41,345 bases of DNA from assembly GCA_902527415.1 (NCBI GenBank), contig CABZPD010000006.1:1-41345 (forward strand), read 5' to 3'. Positions 33,901-41,345 of this stretch are shown here, one piece after another; the first letter of the stretch is position 1; every line of letters starts with the position of its first letter. The notes under the pieces are model-generated. The model searched no databases. It saw only the letters and a program-made list of their open reading frames with translations, and was not told the origin of the DNA. Source of the DNA: an uncultured Pelagibacteraceae bacterium (GTDB lineage: Bacteria; Pseudomonadota; Alphaproteobacteria; Pelagibacterales; Pelagibacteraceae). The translations under genes were made by a program, and so were the position numbers.

Positions 33901-34346
33901 CGAAACTTTCCTTTATCAAATAATTTACCAAATAAACCAAAAACAGTTCCTGAAAATATAGCTACACCTTTGGAATTGCTTAACAATAATTCAAAATCTA
34001 CATGTGGATCTGACAATTCATCGTTTTCCAAATACGATAAAGATGAAAGTTCTATTATATTTTTATATCCAGCTTCATTTAGAGCAAACAAAGGGAGTAA
34101 ACCTGTTGTTTCTCCAATTTTAAAATTAATTTGAGTTCCGATTATTGGTTGAGTACCAGATTTTGAGATCTTTTCGGCAAATTCTAGTGCACCGCATAAA
34201 TTTGAGGTATCACATAAACCTAAGGATTTAATTTTATTTTTCTTAGAATATTCTTGTAAATCATCAATTCTAGCAGCTCCTTCACAAATTGAATATTGAG
34301 TATGAATTTTTAAATGATTAAAATTTTGTGAGACAGATTCAGACAT
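30930..34346 (-). CDS. dnaE: DNA polymerase III subunit alpha
   Basis: Replicative polymerase catalytic subunit, 1138 residues (family about 1150-1180). The N-terminal PHP domain begins HLKIHTQYSICEGA and includes LGLCDTSNLCGALEFAEK. Polymerase core motifs are GPGRGSGAGSLVAW, the catalytic PDFDIDF near residues 399-405, GRVLGLAYG, NVATHAAGVVI and YGVIIYQEQVMQIAQKLSGF. A KKKRAELEKQK region, the helix-hairpin-helix area (about 800-870) and a C-terminal OB/tau-binding region follow. It overlaps lolD by 8 bp and is the last gene of the proS-lolC-lolD-dnaE group, the common alphaproteobacterial arrangement. Confidence 0.97.
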   Translation of the reverse strand: MSESVSQNFNHLKIHTQYSICEGAARIDDLQEYSKKNKIKSLGLCDTSNLCGALEFAEKISKSGTQPIIGTQINFKIGETTGLLPLFALNEAGYKNIIELSSLSYLENDELSDPHVDFELLLSNSKGVAIFSGTVFGLFGKLFDKGKFREIDELYNKIKNAFDDRFYLEIQRHNDQNETGFEKFNLKKSLDLEIPIIATNEVFYLDKEMHEAHDALICIGNKTYVNEKNRLRFTDQHYLKTNSEMSELFADLPEALENNYNFPLRCSYRPLFSKPILPNISSDKDGNANEILKKDSMEGLKVKFNKIFNLRDEDLENNNSYREYKNRLNHELSIIIEMKYSSYFLIVADYIKWAKNNDIPVGPGRGSGAGSLVAWCLSITDVDPIKFNLIFERFLNPDRISMPDFDIDFCEDKRDQVFEYLTTKYKDSVAHIITFGKLKARMVIRDVGRVLGLAYGFVDSISKMIPFDPSRPQNLTQCIAGEPRLQKLINDDPRVKKLTDLSLKLEGLNRNVATHAAGVVIADKKLTEVVPLYKDISADLLLPSTQFDMYSAENAGLVKFDFLGLKTLTVINNTQKLVRKKIKDFDIEKISYDDQKVFDLMSTGKTVGLFQIESAGMREALIQMKPNHIEDIIALVALYRPGPMSNIPTYNDCKHGKQKPDYLHPLLEDILKPTYGVIIYQEQVMQIAQKLSGFTAGQADLLRRAMGKKKRAELEKQKQGFIAGAVKNGIAKDVAAGIFLKIEPFAEYGFNKSHAAAYAIISYQTAFLKTYYPKEFIAASMTMDISNQNKLSEFYEELKRLNVEVVRPDINECFADFRTIDDKFYYALGGIKAVGYEAISNIVEERILNGKFESIHDFINRVNPKDINKLQLEGLVKAGAFDKLNSNRQALYNSIPALIAKSKNIFDNKSNNQIDLFSEDESTQDDILIKTEDWKFEERLSKEFESVGFFISDHPLNQFTEIFNDYKITDYSSFILKEDLKDSNIAATLLKVQERKTAKGNSYAVLKLTDLSSVFELFIFSDVLELNREILKEGSSLILTLFKNVSNDENRLTRINVQKITSLKELFNSPLNEVSFKLKSEEQIVKISTILKDEGKTVININLVSEENILKFRLKNPRKLDRKTLNLLRNQEIQAIIN

Positions 34347-35016
34347 TAGATGATTTTATACTACCATCTCTCATCTCCAATAGATAATCTGCTTTTTTTG
34401 CAAAAAATCTATTATGAGTTGCAAATATAATTATTCTGTCTGATCTTTTTTGATTGTTTAAAAGTTTAAAAATATCTTTAGCTGTATTCATGTCTAAACT
34501 ACCAGTTGGTTCATCAGCTAAAATAATTTGAGGATCATTAATAATTGCTCTTGCTATTGCAACTCTTTGAGCTTCACCTCCAGAAAGTTGTGAGGGAAAA
34601 TGATTTAATCTGTTTGAAAGTCCAATTTTTTTTAATAATTTTTCAGCTTTAGATAATGCTAATTTTTTGTCATTATTAATAGATAGAGAAGCAAAATAAA
34701 CATTTTCTAATGCTGTAAAATCAGAAAGAAGATTATTTTCTTGGTAAACAATACCTATTCTTTTAGATCTAAATAAATCATTTTTTTCATTTTGACTGTA
34801 ATTTATCTCATGATTATCGAACTTAATGGTACCAGATGTTGGTTTGTCAATTAATGAAATTAAATTAAGTAAAGTTGATTTTCCAGATCCAGAGGGCCCC
34901 ATTATTGAATAAGTTTTACCTGACCTAAATTTTCTCGATAGACCTCTTAATACATTAATTTTTTTTTCCGTATTAAAACTTTTTCGTATATTGATTAATT
35001 CTAAAAAATTATTCAT
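34339..35016 (-). CDS. lolD: LolD, lipoprotein-releasing ABC transporter ATPase
   Basis: ABC ATPase of 225 residues driving release of outer-membrane lipoproteins. Walker A is GPSGSGKST (40-48), Q-loop YQENNLL, signature LSGGEAQR (144-151), Walker B IILADE (164-169) and a switch histidine in ATHNRFF. Family-specific features are the short MacB/LolD-type length and the immediately upstream LolC/E-type permease. It overlaps that gene and dnaE by 8 bp each. Cytoplasmic, at the inner membrane. Confidence 0.94.
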   Translation of the reverse strand: MNNFLELINIRKSFNTEKKINVLRGLSRKFRSGKTYSIMGPSGSGKSTLLNLISLIDKPTSGTIKFDNHEINYSQNEKNDLFRSKRIGIVYQENNLLSDFTALENVYFASLSINNDKKLALSKAEKLLKKIGLSNRLNHFPSQLSGGEAQRVAIARAIINDPQIILADEPTGSLDMNTAKDIFKLLNNQKRSDRIIIFATHNRFFAKKADYLLEMRDGSIKSSNV

Positions 35017-36220
35017 ACTTCAGTGATTTAATAGGATCCGTATTTGCAGCTTTAAGCGCTGGAAATATAGAAACTACTGTTGTTATTAATATTGAACAGA
35101 TTGTTATAATTAGTATAGAATTAATATTTATTTCTGAGGGCATCTTGCTTAAAAAATATATTTCTTCAGGAAATAAACTAATATTAAAAGTAGAGCTTAA
35201 AAATTGTCTAATGTTTTCCACATAAATTGAGAATGTTACACCTAAGAGTATTCCAAAAATTGTTGCTGAAGTTCCAATTGAAACACCAACAAGAAAAAAA
35301 ATTTTAATTATAGATTTATTCAAAACTCCAATAGATTTTAAAATTGCAATATCTCGAGTTTTATTTTTAACTAAAATTGTTAAACCTGAAATTATATTGA
35401 AAGCAGCAACAATAATAATTAAAGATAAAATAATAAACATCACATTTCTCTCAACTTTGAGTGCTGAAAATAATGAACTATTCATATCAGCCCATGTATA
35501 TACAAATGCATCGGGGTATAGTTTCATAAGTTTGTCTTTATGATTTTTTATATTTTTTGGATCTTTAAAATAATACTCAGTAAATCTATCATTTTTATTT
35601 TTGTCAAAAAAATCTTCTAAAGTGTTTAAATTAATATAAGCAATATTTTCATCATATTCTGATAAACCACTTTCAAATATTGAGGTAATAAGAAATAATT
35701 TTTGCTTTGGCAAAGACCCAACTAAGGTTTGAACTCCTGAAGGTGAAGTAATTGAAACCTCATCACCAATATCTAATCCTAAGATATTACTTAAATCTCG
35801 ACCAATAGAAATTGTATCTTCATTTAAATTTTTAGAACCAAAAAAACTATCATTATTTGAAATTTCTAGATCTTTAAAATCATTTTCCAAATACCCTTTT
35901 AATAAAACTCCCTTTGTACCATTTTTATGAAAAATAACTGCTTCTCCGTCATTTGATAATATGCCTTTAGCAAAATCTTTGTCTGACATAAAAGCAAGTG
36001 GTTTATCGTAAGGTTTGACAACCGCATGTGCATTAAAGCCAAGTATCTTGTTAATTAATTCAGTTCTAAATCCATTCATGACAGACATTACAATGATAAG
36101 AACTGCAACTCCGAGACTTATGCCAATAAAAGAAAAAATTGATATAACATTCAAAAAACCATCTTTTTTTCTGGCTTTTAAAAATCTAAAAGTAATTTCT
36201 TTTTCTAAAGTAGAAATCAA
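35009..36220 (-). CDS. lolC: LolC/LolE-type lipoprotein-releasing permease
   Basis: FtsX-family membrane permease of 403 residues. It has an N-terminal helix (about 25-50, IGISLGVAVLIIVMSVMNGF), a periplasmic domain (about 55-260) and three C-terminal helices (about 262-290, 305-335, 365-390). The ERNVMFIILSLIIIVAAFNIISGLTILVKNKTRDIAILKSIG block is typical of LolC/LolE, as is the final FPALKAANTDPIKSLKYE. Only one permease gene is present; alphaproteobacteria often have a single LolC/E-like (LolF-type) subunit that would homodimerise, unlike E. coli LolC plus LolE. It overlaps the proS stop by 4 bp. The symbol is a family label. Confidence 0.9.
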   Translation of the reverse strand: MISTLEKEITFRFLKARKKDGFLNVISIFSFIGISLGVAVLIIVMSVMNGFRTELINKILGFNAHAVVKPYDKPLAFMSDKDFAKGILSNDGEAVIFHKNGTKGVLLKGYLENDFKDLEISNNDSFFGSKNLNEDTISIGRDLSNILGLDIGDEVSITSPSGVQTLVGSLPKQKLFLITSIFESGLSEYDENIAYINLNTLEDFFDKNKNDRFTEYYFKDPKNIKNHKDKLMKLYPDAFVYTWADMNSSLFSALKVERNVMFIILSLIIIVAAFNIISGLTILVKNKTRDIAILKSIGVLNKSIIKIFFLVGVSIGTSATIFGILLGVTFSIYVENIRQFLSSTFNISLFPEEIYFLSKMPSEININSILIITICSILITTVVSIFPALKAANTDPIKSLKYE

Positions 36221-37551
36221 ATTGAATTTTTTTGTTTAGTTATAATTTCTATAATTTTACTTAATGGTAAATTTTGAGTTTCACCACCTGTTTCCTTGAA
36301 CTCTAATAAATCACCCTCACTTTTCTTACCAATAATAATTTGATATGGAGCACCAATTAAATTCATTTTTTTAATTTTTGATGAGAAATTCTCATCTGTA
36401 TCATCAATGATTGCATCAATATTATTTTTGAGCAATTCTATATTAATATTATTTGCTTTATCTAAAGCTGAAGTATCATTTTTATTTATCATAGGTATTA
36501 AAGCAATATCATAAGGAGCAACAGACAATGGCCATTTCATGATTTCATTTTTGTCATCATATTTTGCCTCAATTATAGCTCCTACTAACCTTGATACACC
36601 AATTCCATAAGAGCCCATTTTAACAAAATCCTTTTTTCCTCCTGGCAAATCAACAGATGCTCCCATTGGTTTTGAATACTTGTCACCAAAATAAAATATA
36701 TGGCCTACTTCGATACCTTTTGTAATCAATTGATTTTCCTTAGAAACAATTTTTTCGAACTCTTCTTTATTAAACTTTTCATCAGTTACAGCATAAAACT
36801 GTTCATATTTTTTTCTCATACTTTCTAATGATGCTTTTTCAAGTCGAGTATCAGCACTATCAAGATCGAATATTCTTTTATCTGTGAAAATTTTACTTTC
36901 ACCAGTATCTGCAAGAATAATAAATTCATGAGATAAATTTCCACCGATAGGTCCTGTGTCAGCAGCCATAGGTATTGCTGTCAAAGATAATCTTTTAAAA
37001 GTTCTCAAATATGAAAGAAAGAATTTATTATAAGAATAAAAAGCTTCTTCATCTGATACATCAAATGAATAGGCATCTTTCATATAAAACTCTCTACCAC
37101 GCATAATTCCAAATCTAGGTCTAATTTCATCTCTGAACTTCCATTGAATATGATACATAAGTTGTGGTAGTGATTTATAAGATTTTATTGAAGATCTAAA
37201 AATTTCAGTAACTTGCTCCTCATTGGTTGGTCCATATAACATTTCTCTATTTTGACGGTCGGTTATTCTTAACATCTCTTCACCATAATCGTCATAACGA
37301 CCACTTTCTTTCCAAATTTCGCTTGATTGAATTGTTGGCATTAATATTTCTTGAGCTCCAATTTTGTTTTGTTCTTGTCTGACAATGTCTTCTATTTTTT
37401 TCATTACCTTAAAACCTAAAGGTAACCATGAATAAATTCCTGCAGAGGCTTGCTTAATCATGCCTACTCTCAGCATCAATTGATGAGATTTAATTTTTGC
37501 TTCTGAAGGATTATTTTTTAATATTGGTATAAATGAATTTGATAAAAGCAT
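36217..37551 (-). CDS. proS: Prolyl-tRNA synthetase (short alphaproteobacterial type)
   Basis: Class II synthetase of 444 residues, the compact form without the inserted cis-editing (INS) domain of E. coli ProRS (about 570). The class II core has motif 1 QASAGIYSWLPLGFKVMKK, motif 2 FRDEIRPRFGIMRGREFYMKDAYSFD and motif 3 GSYGIGVSRLVGAIIEA. The anticodon-binding domain (about 345-444) contains APYDIALIPMI. Because the editing domain is missing, Ala-tRNA-Pro would depend on a separate YbaK/ProXp-type deacylase, if any. It sits between a DUF1467 gene and lolC, the usual alphaproteobacterial order. Confidence 0.96.
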   Translation of the reverse strand: MLLSNSFIPILKNNPSEAKIKSHQLMLRVGMIKQASAGIYSWLPLGFKVMKKIEDIVRQEQNKIGAQEILMPTIQSSEIWKESGRYDDYGEEMLRITDRQNREMLYGPTNEEQVTEIFRSSIKSYKSLPQLMYHIQWKFRDEIRPRFGIMRGREFYMKDAYSFDVSDEEAFYSYNKFFLSYLRTFKRLSLTAIPMAADTGPIGGNLSHEFIILADTGESKIFTDKRIFDLDSADTRLEKASLESMRKKYEQFYAVTDEKFNKEEFEKIVSKENQLITKGIEVGHIFYFGDKYSKPMGASVDLPGGKKDFVKMGSYGIGVSRLVGAIIEAKYDDKNEIMKWPLSVAPYDIALIPMINKNDTSALDKANNINIELLKNNIDAIIDDTDENFSSKIKKMNLIGAPYQIIIGKKSEGDLLEFKETGGETQNLPLSKIIEIITKQKNSI

Positions 37552-37552
37552 C

Positions 37553-37798
37553 TTAATTAATCATATTTCTTAAATTTAAATATTCAAATTTAATTAATAA
37601 GTAAATTATTATGAAAATGACAGTAGTAATTCCAGTACAATAAAGGAATTTTTTCAGCATTTTTGGATTTTCAGGTGAACCAGGATCCTCACCGTCAATT
37701 TTTACAGTCTTTGTTCGATTCACATCTATAGGTAGAATGGCAAAAAAAACTATCCACCATATAATTATATAGATAATAGCTAAGCCTGTTACGCTCAT
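37553..37798 (-). CDS. DUF1467-family small membrane protein
   Basis: Protein of 81 residues with two hydrophobic helices (about 3-23 and 50-70) flanking a charged loop. The first helix ends in IIWWIVFFAILPI and the loop carries DGEDPGSPENPKMLKK, the DUF1467 pattern (a W-W-x-V-x-F-A-x-L-P-x segment, then D-P-G-x-P-x-x-P). Function is unknown. Its position between rnj and proS is conserved in alphaproteobacteria, which supports the gene being real. The start overlaps the rnj stop by one base. Confidence 0.85.
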   Translation of the reverse strand: MSVTGLAIIYIIIWWIVFFAILPIDVNRTKTVKIDGEDPGSPENPKMLKKFLYCTGITTVIFIIIYLLIKFEYLNLRNMIN

Positions 37799-39456
37799 TA
37801 AATTCTTACTAAATTGATATTGGTAAAAGGTTTTTTCCCTGTTCTCTCTTTAGAAAATTTTCTACAGGCAATTTTTAATGCATCAATTAGATTATGTTCT
37901 TGTTGTTTGCTTCCAATTTTAAAAGTTCTAGAGGTTTTCTCTATTTCCTCTTCTAACCCATAAACAAAATCATCTCGATCATCTACAGGTAAACCACGAA
38001 ATGAAAGAATAGGGTTATTGTGTATATTACCTTTAGGTGTAATCATAATTGTTACCTCGAGATACCCGTTTGCACTTAAATTTTTCCTATCTTTTATCGA
38101 TTGTGAATCTGGATCAACACTAACACTGCCATCTAAGTAAAGTCTGCCACTTGGAGCCTTGTCATATACCTCGGGTTTTTCACCTGGATATAACTTAACG
38201 ATATCACCATTTTCTACTTGAACTGGATATGGAACTTGCATTTCTTTTGCGAAATTAATGTGCTCTATCATATGTCTATGTTCACCGTGCACAGGTATTA
38301 CGCACCTAGGTTTTACCCATTGATACATATCTTTAAGGTCTTCTCTATTAGGATGTCCAGAAACATGTACAAATTCAGTTTCTTCAGATATTACATCAAT
38401 TCCATCTTTAACAAGTTGATTGTGAAGTTTATAAAGTTTTTTTTCATTACCAGGTATAATTTTTGAAGAAAAAATTACAGCATCACCTTTTTCAATAAAA
38501 ACGTCTGGATGAACATAACTAGAAATTCTCATCATTGCACCCATTGGTTCGCCTTGACTTCCAGTACATAAATACACAATTTTTTCTCTTGAAAAATTTT
38601 TAGCTTCTCTTGGATCTATTGGCTCAATTGTATTTTTTAAATACCCACATTGACGTGCAGCTTTATAAATACGATGCATTGATCTACCAACTAAAGAGAT
38701 TTGTCTTCCTGTTTGTTCTGCACAATAAAAAGCTGTCTCCATTCTAGCTACGTTGGAAGCAAATGATGTTATGATAATTCTTTTTTTTAATCGAGACATA
38801 ACGTTTAACATATTTTTTCTTACATCTAGTTCTGAACCTGATCTACCAGCGCTAAAAACATTTGTTGAATCGCAAATCATAGCTAGCACGCCTTCTTCAC
38901 CAATTTCCTTTAATCTTTTTTCATTTATATTGTCTCCAATCAAAGGATTTGGATCCACCTTCCAATCTCCAGTATGCAAAATAACTCCTGCAGGAGTTTT
39001 TATTCTAAGTCCGTTTGGTTCTAATATAGAATGCGTTAAAGTAATGTATTCAATTTCAAATGGATCCAGAGAAACCTTTCCATTTAATTCAACAATCTGT
39101 AAATCATTAGTTATATCGATTTGTTTTTCTCTAAATTTTTCTCGAATTAATACAGCTGTAAAAGGAGTTGCAAAAATTTTACATTGTAATTTTGGCCATA
39201 AATGAGCAATTGCACCAATGTGGTCCTCGTGTGCGTGTGTTAAAACTATTCCTAATAAATTATCTTTTCTTTCTACTATAAACCCAGGATCTGGATAAAT
39301 TAAATCAACACCTGGAATAGTATCATCAGCAAATGTTACCCCTATGTCGACCATAATCCATTTATGATCACTAGCCTGTCCATAACCGAACAAATTCATG
39401 TTCATGCCTATTTCACCTGATCCACCTAATGGACAAAATAATAATTCATCTTTCAT
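37798..39456 (-). CDS. rnj: Ribonuclease J
   Basis: Metallo-beta-lactamase/beta-CASP ribonuclease of 552 residues acting in mRNA decay and rRNA maturation. The metal site is HAHEDH (74-79, in VLTHAHEDHIGAIAHL); further ligands lie in TLTHSILEPNG, HTGDWKVDP and PVHGEHRHM. The beta-CASP region holds ICDSTNVFSAGRSGSE, IITSFASNVARM and CTGSQGEPMGAMMRIS. A C-terminal domain (about 440-552) completes the usual RNase J length. It overlaps the DUF1467 gene by one base and follows coaX by one spacer base, the usual alphaproteobacterial neighbourhood. Confidence 0.96.
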   Translation of the reverse strand: MKDELLFCPLGGSGEIGMNMNLFGYGQASDHKWIMVDIGVTFADDTIPGVDLIYPDPGFIVERKDNLLGIVLTHAHEDHIGAIAHLWPKLQCKIFATPFTAVLIREKFREKQIDITNDLQIVELNGKVSLDPFEIEYITLTHSILEPNGLRIKTPAGVILHTGDWKVDPNPLIGDNINEKRLKEIGEEGVLAMICDSTNVFSAGRSGSELDVRKNMLNVMSRLKKRIIITSFASNVARMETAFYCAEQTGRQISLVGRSMHRIYKAARQCGYLKNTIEPIDPREAKNFSREKIVYLCTGSQGEPMGAMMRISSYVHPDVFIEKGDAVIFSSKIIPGNEKKLYKLHNQLVKDGIDVISEETEFVHVSGHPNREDLKDMYQWVKPRCVIPVHGEHRHMIEHINFAKEMQVPYPVQVENGDIVKLYPGEKPEVYDKAPSGRLYLDGSVSVDPDSQSIKDRKNLSANGYLEVTIMITPKGNIHNNPILSFRGLPVDDRDDFVYGLEEEIEKTSRTFKIGSKQQEHNLIDALKIACRKFSKERTGKKPFTNINLVRI

Positions 39457-39457
39457 A

Positions 39458-40204
39458 TTATTTAATTAATTTTGAAATCTTTATTAAGCCTTTAATTGTA
39501 ATATCTTGGTTGTGACTTGCTTTCGTTTTTATTGAGTTTTTAAATAAATTTGAAAATCCACCAGTAATAATAACTTTAAAAGATTTTCCGGTCTCCTTCT
39601 TAATTAAATTAATAATATTGTCAATTAAACCCGCATAACCCCAAAAAAAGCCTGATCTAACAGCAGAGATTGTATTTTTGCCAATAACTTTATTAATCTT
39701 TTTTAAATCTATTTTTGGAATCAAAGTTGCTTTGTCAGACAAGGTATTAAGAGATAATCTCACGCCTGGGGCAATAATTCCTCCAAAATAAGTATTTCTA
39801 ATAAGTACATCAAAGGTTGTTGCTGTACCAAAATCTAAAATTATAAAATTATTTTTGTTATTCATTAAACTTATAGCATTAGTAATTCTATCTGAGCCTA
39901 CCTGTTTATAATCTACTTTGATTTTGATAAGTGATTTTAAGTTTAATTTTTTAACCTCATAGCATTTAAGTTTAACTTTTTTCGATAAAAATTTATTAAT
40001 TATAGAAAATGTTTTTGGAACGACACTACAAAATAATATTTTTTCAATTTTATTTAATTGAACTTTATTTTTTTTAAATAAAATATCAAGCTGACTGTTA
40101 TTTACAGATTTTGATAAAAAAGTAATTTTTTTTGAAATTTTATTATTTTTAGAAACAATACATAATTTTGTTTCTGTATTACCAATATCGCCTAGAATAT
40201 ACAT
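39458..40204 (-). CDS. coaX: Type III pantothenate kinase
   Basis: First committed enzyme of coenzyme A synthesis, 248 residues. The ASKHA fold is marked by ILGDIGNTETKLCI (first phosphate loop), VGSDRITNAISL, the second loop ILDFGTATTFDVL, and GGIIAPGVRLSLNTLSDKATLIPKI with the GFFWGYAGLIDNII that follows. VIITGGFSNLF is the adenosine-binding segment. It starts on the last base of the birA stop and follows the alphaproteobacterial order birA-coaX-rnj. No feedback regulation by CoA is expected for this type. Confidence 0.95.
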   Translation of the reverse strand: MYILGDIGNTETKLCIVSKNNKISKKITFLSKSVNNSQLDILFKKNKVQLNKIEKILFCSVVPKTFSIINKFLSKKVKLKCYEVKKLNLKSLIKIKVDYKQVGSDRITNAISLMNNKNNFIILDFGTATTFDVLIRNTYFGGIIAPGVRLSLNTLSDKATLIPKIDLKKINKVIGKNTISAVRSGFFWGYAGLIDNIINLIKKETGKSFKVIITGGFSNLFKNSIKTKASHNQDITIKGLIKISKLIK

Positions 40205-40740
40205 TATTTAATTTTATAAAATTTAGATAAATTTTTTTCAAAAAGTTTTTTTAGTTTATTTTCTACAATTAATTTACTAATACTTTTTTTAGTTACCTCT
40301 TGCAAGTTTGTGGCATGATAATTCCTTATAATTGGATTTTTTTTAATATTTATACCTATTCCAGTAATTAAAAATTTTTTATCTCTTACAAATATGACTT
40401 CTTGTAAAATGCCACTAATTTTTTTTTTATCAATTAATAAGTCGTTCGGTTTTTTAAATAAAATTTTTTTACTTGTAAATAACGAGAGTAATTCTTTGAC
40501 TAAAAGACAATTGATTTTTGTTATAGTATTAATCGATAATTTCGTTTTATTTAGTTCATTAAAAAAAGAGATAAATAAATTTCCTTTTGATGATATCCAT
40601 TTTCTTCCATACTGTCCCCTACCATTTGCTTGTGTTTCAGCAACAACCATGCCTAAGTTATATTTGGTTTCTTTGATAATTCTTATTGCTGTATTATTTG
40701 TGCTCTTAACTTTTTTAAATTTAAATTTTTTTAATTTCAT
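40204..40740 (-). CDS. birA: Biotin-[acetyl-CoA-carboxylase] ligase, catalytic domain only
   Basis: Protein of 178 residues comprising just the class II synthetase-like biotin ligase fold. Motifs are VKSTNNTAIRI, VVAETQANGRGQYGRKWISS (biotin/ATP loop, normally G-R-G-R-x-G-R), GNLFISFF, KKPNDLLIDKKKISGILQE and ITGIGINIKKNP. The N-terminal DNA-binding helix-turn-helix of E. coli BirA is absent, and the C-terminal SH3-like cap appears reduced or missing. It therefore modifies biotin carboxyl carrier proteins but should not repress transcription. I prefer the ATG at 40738-40740, which overlaps the nuoN stop as TGATG, over a TTG one codon earlier. Confidence 0.9.
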   Translation of the reverse strand: MKLKKFKFKKVKSTNNTAIRIIKETKYNLGMVVAETQANGRGQYGRKWISSKGNLFISFFNELNKTKLSINTITKINCLLVKELLSLFTSKKILFKKPNDLLIDKKKISGILQEVIFVRDKKFLITGIGINIKKNPIIRNYHATNLQEVTKKSISKLIVENKLKKLFEKNLSKFYKIK

Positions 40741-41345
40741 CAAATAATATTAATTCTTGAAACAACTTCTATTAACTGACTTGGGAATATGAAGTATAAA
40801 AGAATTAATATCGTTGAAACTGTCAGTGAAAATTTTAACCATAAGCTATGATCAGTATCGTATTTGTCTTTTTCTTTATCAAAGTAAATTATTTTTATAA
40901 TTCTTAAATAATAAAAAGCTGCAACTACGGTAGATAACAATCCTACTATAGCTAAGAAAAACATTGATTGTTCTAATACAGCTTTAAAAACATAAAACTT
41001 AGCAAAGAAACCTGCAAGAGGCGGAATACCAGCTAAAGAAAACAGTATTACAAGCAAGCATAAAGATAATAGTGGATGGTTTTTTGACAATCCTGAGAGA
41101 TCCTCAATATCTTCATAATATTGATCTTTTCTTCTTAACATCAATAGACAAGAGAAAAGAGCTAAATTCATAACTACGTATATTGAAATATAAATTATAG
41201 AACTTTGAATTCCCTCGTTCGAGGCTGTGGCCAGACCTGCCAGTGTGTAACCAATATGTCCGATAGAACTATAGGCAACTAGTCTTTTAATATTAGTTTG
41301 CCCTATTGCTGCAACAGCTCCAAAAACCATAGAAGCTATTGATAA
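40740..41345 (-). CDS. nuoN: NADH-quinone oxidoreductase subunit N (C-terminal part)
   Basis: The last 201 residues of NuoN are visible; the gene continues past the right edge. The segment has about five membrane helices and the conserved antiporter-like core GAVAAIGQTNIKRLVAYSSI followed by GHIGYTLAGL. That block has the buried lysine shared by NuoL/M/N. DLSGLSKNHPLLSLCLLVILFSLAGIPPLAGFFAKFYVFKA and a final VVAAFYYLRIIKIIYFD stretch distinguish NuoN from NuoM. NuoN is a proton-channel subunit of complex I. It is followed directly by birA, the standard alphaproteobacterial junction at the end of the nuo operon. Confidence 0.94.
   Translation of the reverse strand, partial: LSIASMVFGAVAAIGQTNIKRLVAYSSIGHIGYTLAGLATASNEGIQSSIIYISIYVVMNLALFSCLLMLRRKDQYYEDIEDLSGLSKNHPLLSLCLLVILFSLAGIPPLAGFFAKFYVFKAVLEQSMFFLAIVGLLSTVVAAFYYLRIIKIIYFDKEKDKYDTDHSLWLKFSLTVSTILILLYFIFPSQLIEVVSRINII

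Noticed and set aside
38218-39205. Plus-strand frames of 82 and 150 codons opposite rnj
   Set aside because: Antisense to the RNase J metal-binding and beta-CASP motifs; no support of their own.
41216-41230. TTCGA-type motif suggestive of a tRNA T-loop
   Set aside because: It lies in the conserved nuoN reading frame, and no acceptor or anticodon stem can be drawn around it. No tRNA was found elsewhere by eye.

Overview
The window is a gene-dense, strongly A+T-rich (visibly about 70% A+T) stretch of bacterial chromosome. Gene content, gene order and base composition fit a streamlined alphaproteobacterium, most likely of the SAR11 clade (Pelagibacterales). The reasons are: alphaproteobacterial neighbourhoods (nuoN-birA-coaX-rnj-DUF1467-proS-lolCD-dnaE, rpsB-tsf-frr-uppS-cdsA-dxr-bamA-lpx, trpE-G-D-C-lexA, pyrG-kdsA-eno-ftsB, ntrY-ntrX-trkA), an IspD-IspF fusion, an editing-less short ProRS, a single LolC/E-type permease, GAAC-N7-GAAC LexA sites, very lysine/asparagine/isoleucine-rich proteins, and neighbouring genes that overlap or sit a few bases apart. 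No tRNA, rRNA, CRISPR array, insertion sequence, prophage or toxin-antitoxin module was seen. No gap between genes exceeds about 130 bp.

Layout. (1) 1-3230, minus: start of trkA, then ntrX and ntrY, a two-component pair transcribed ntrY>ntrX>trkA. (2) 3255-5307, plus: ispDF, pgpA and the CinA C-terminal-type amidase. (3) 5300-11751, minus: an apparent operon tpiA>secG>pyrG>kdsA>eno>ftsB>lipA>ratA/coq10. (4) 11808-17030, plus: a PpiD-like membrane chaperone, then trpE, trpG, trpD, trpC, ending at a hairpin terminator. (5) 17081-19217, plus: LexA-box region, lexA, gltX. (6) 19197-30799, minus: rpsB>tsf>frr>uppS>cdsA>dxr>bamA>ompH/skp>fabZ>lpxD>lpxA>lpxI>lpxB, which joins translation, isoprenoid/phospholipid synthesis, outer-membrane assembly and lipid A synthesis. 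(7) 30800-30929: rpsB leader with a predicted pseudoknot and a candidate promoter. (8) 30930-41345, minus: nuoN (partial)>birA>coaX>rnj>DUF1467 gene>proS>lolC>lolD>dnaE.

Functionally the window is dominated by housekeeping and envelope biogenesis: MEP isoprenoids (ispDF, dxr, uppS), phospholipids (cdsA, pgpA), lipid A/Kdo (lpxA/D/I/B, fabZ, kdsA), outer-membrane protein and lipoprotein export (bamA, skp, lolC/D, ppiD, secG), lower glycolysis (tpiA, eno), tryptophan synthesis, and translation/replication (rpsB, tsf, frr, gltX, proS, dnaE).

I did not find a wholly new gene system. The most notable signals are the pseudoknotted rpsB leader, a double LexA box on lexA whose second copy lies almost against the start codon, an NtrX whose sigma-54 contact loop and ATPase glutamate are gone, a PpiD-like protein with no recognisable parvulin domain, and a series of clean junctions where genes commonly found in the alphaproteobacterial order (dusB-ntrBC, pdhABC-lpd, moaC-moeA, comEC, gltA, rseP, pyrH) are absent. 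Statements about the ancestral order rest on general knowledge of alphaproteobacterial synteny and were not checked by alignment.
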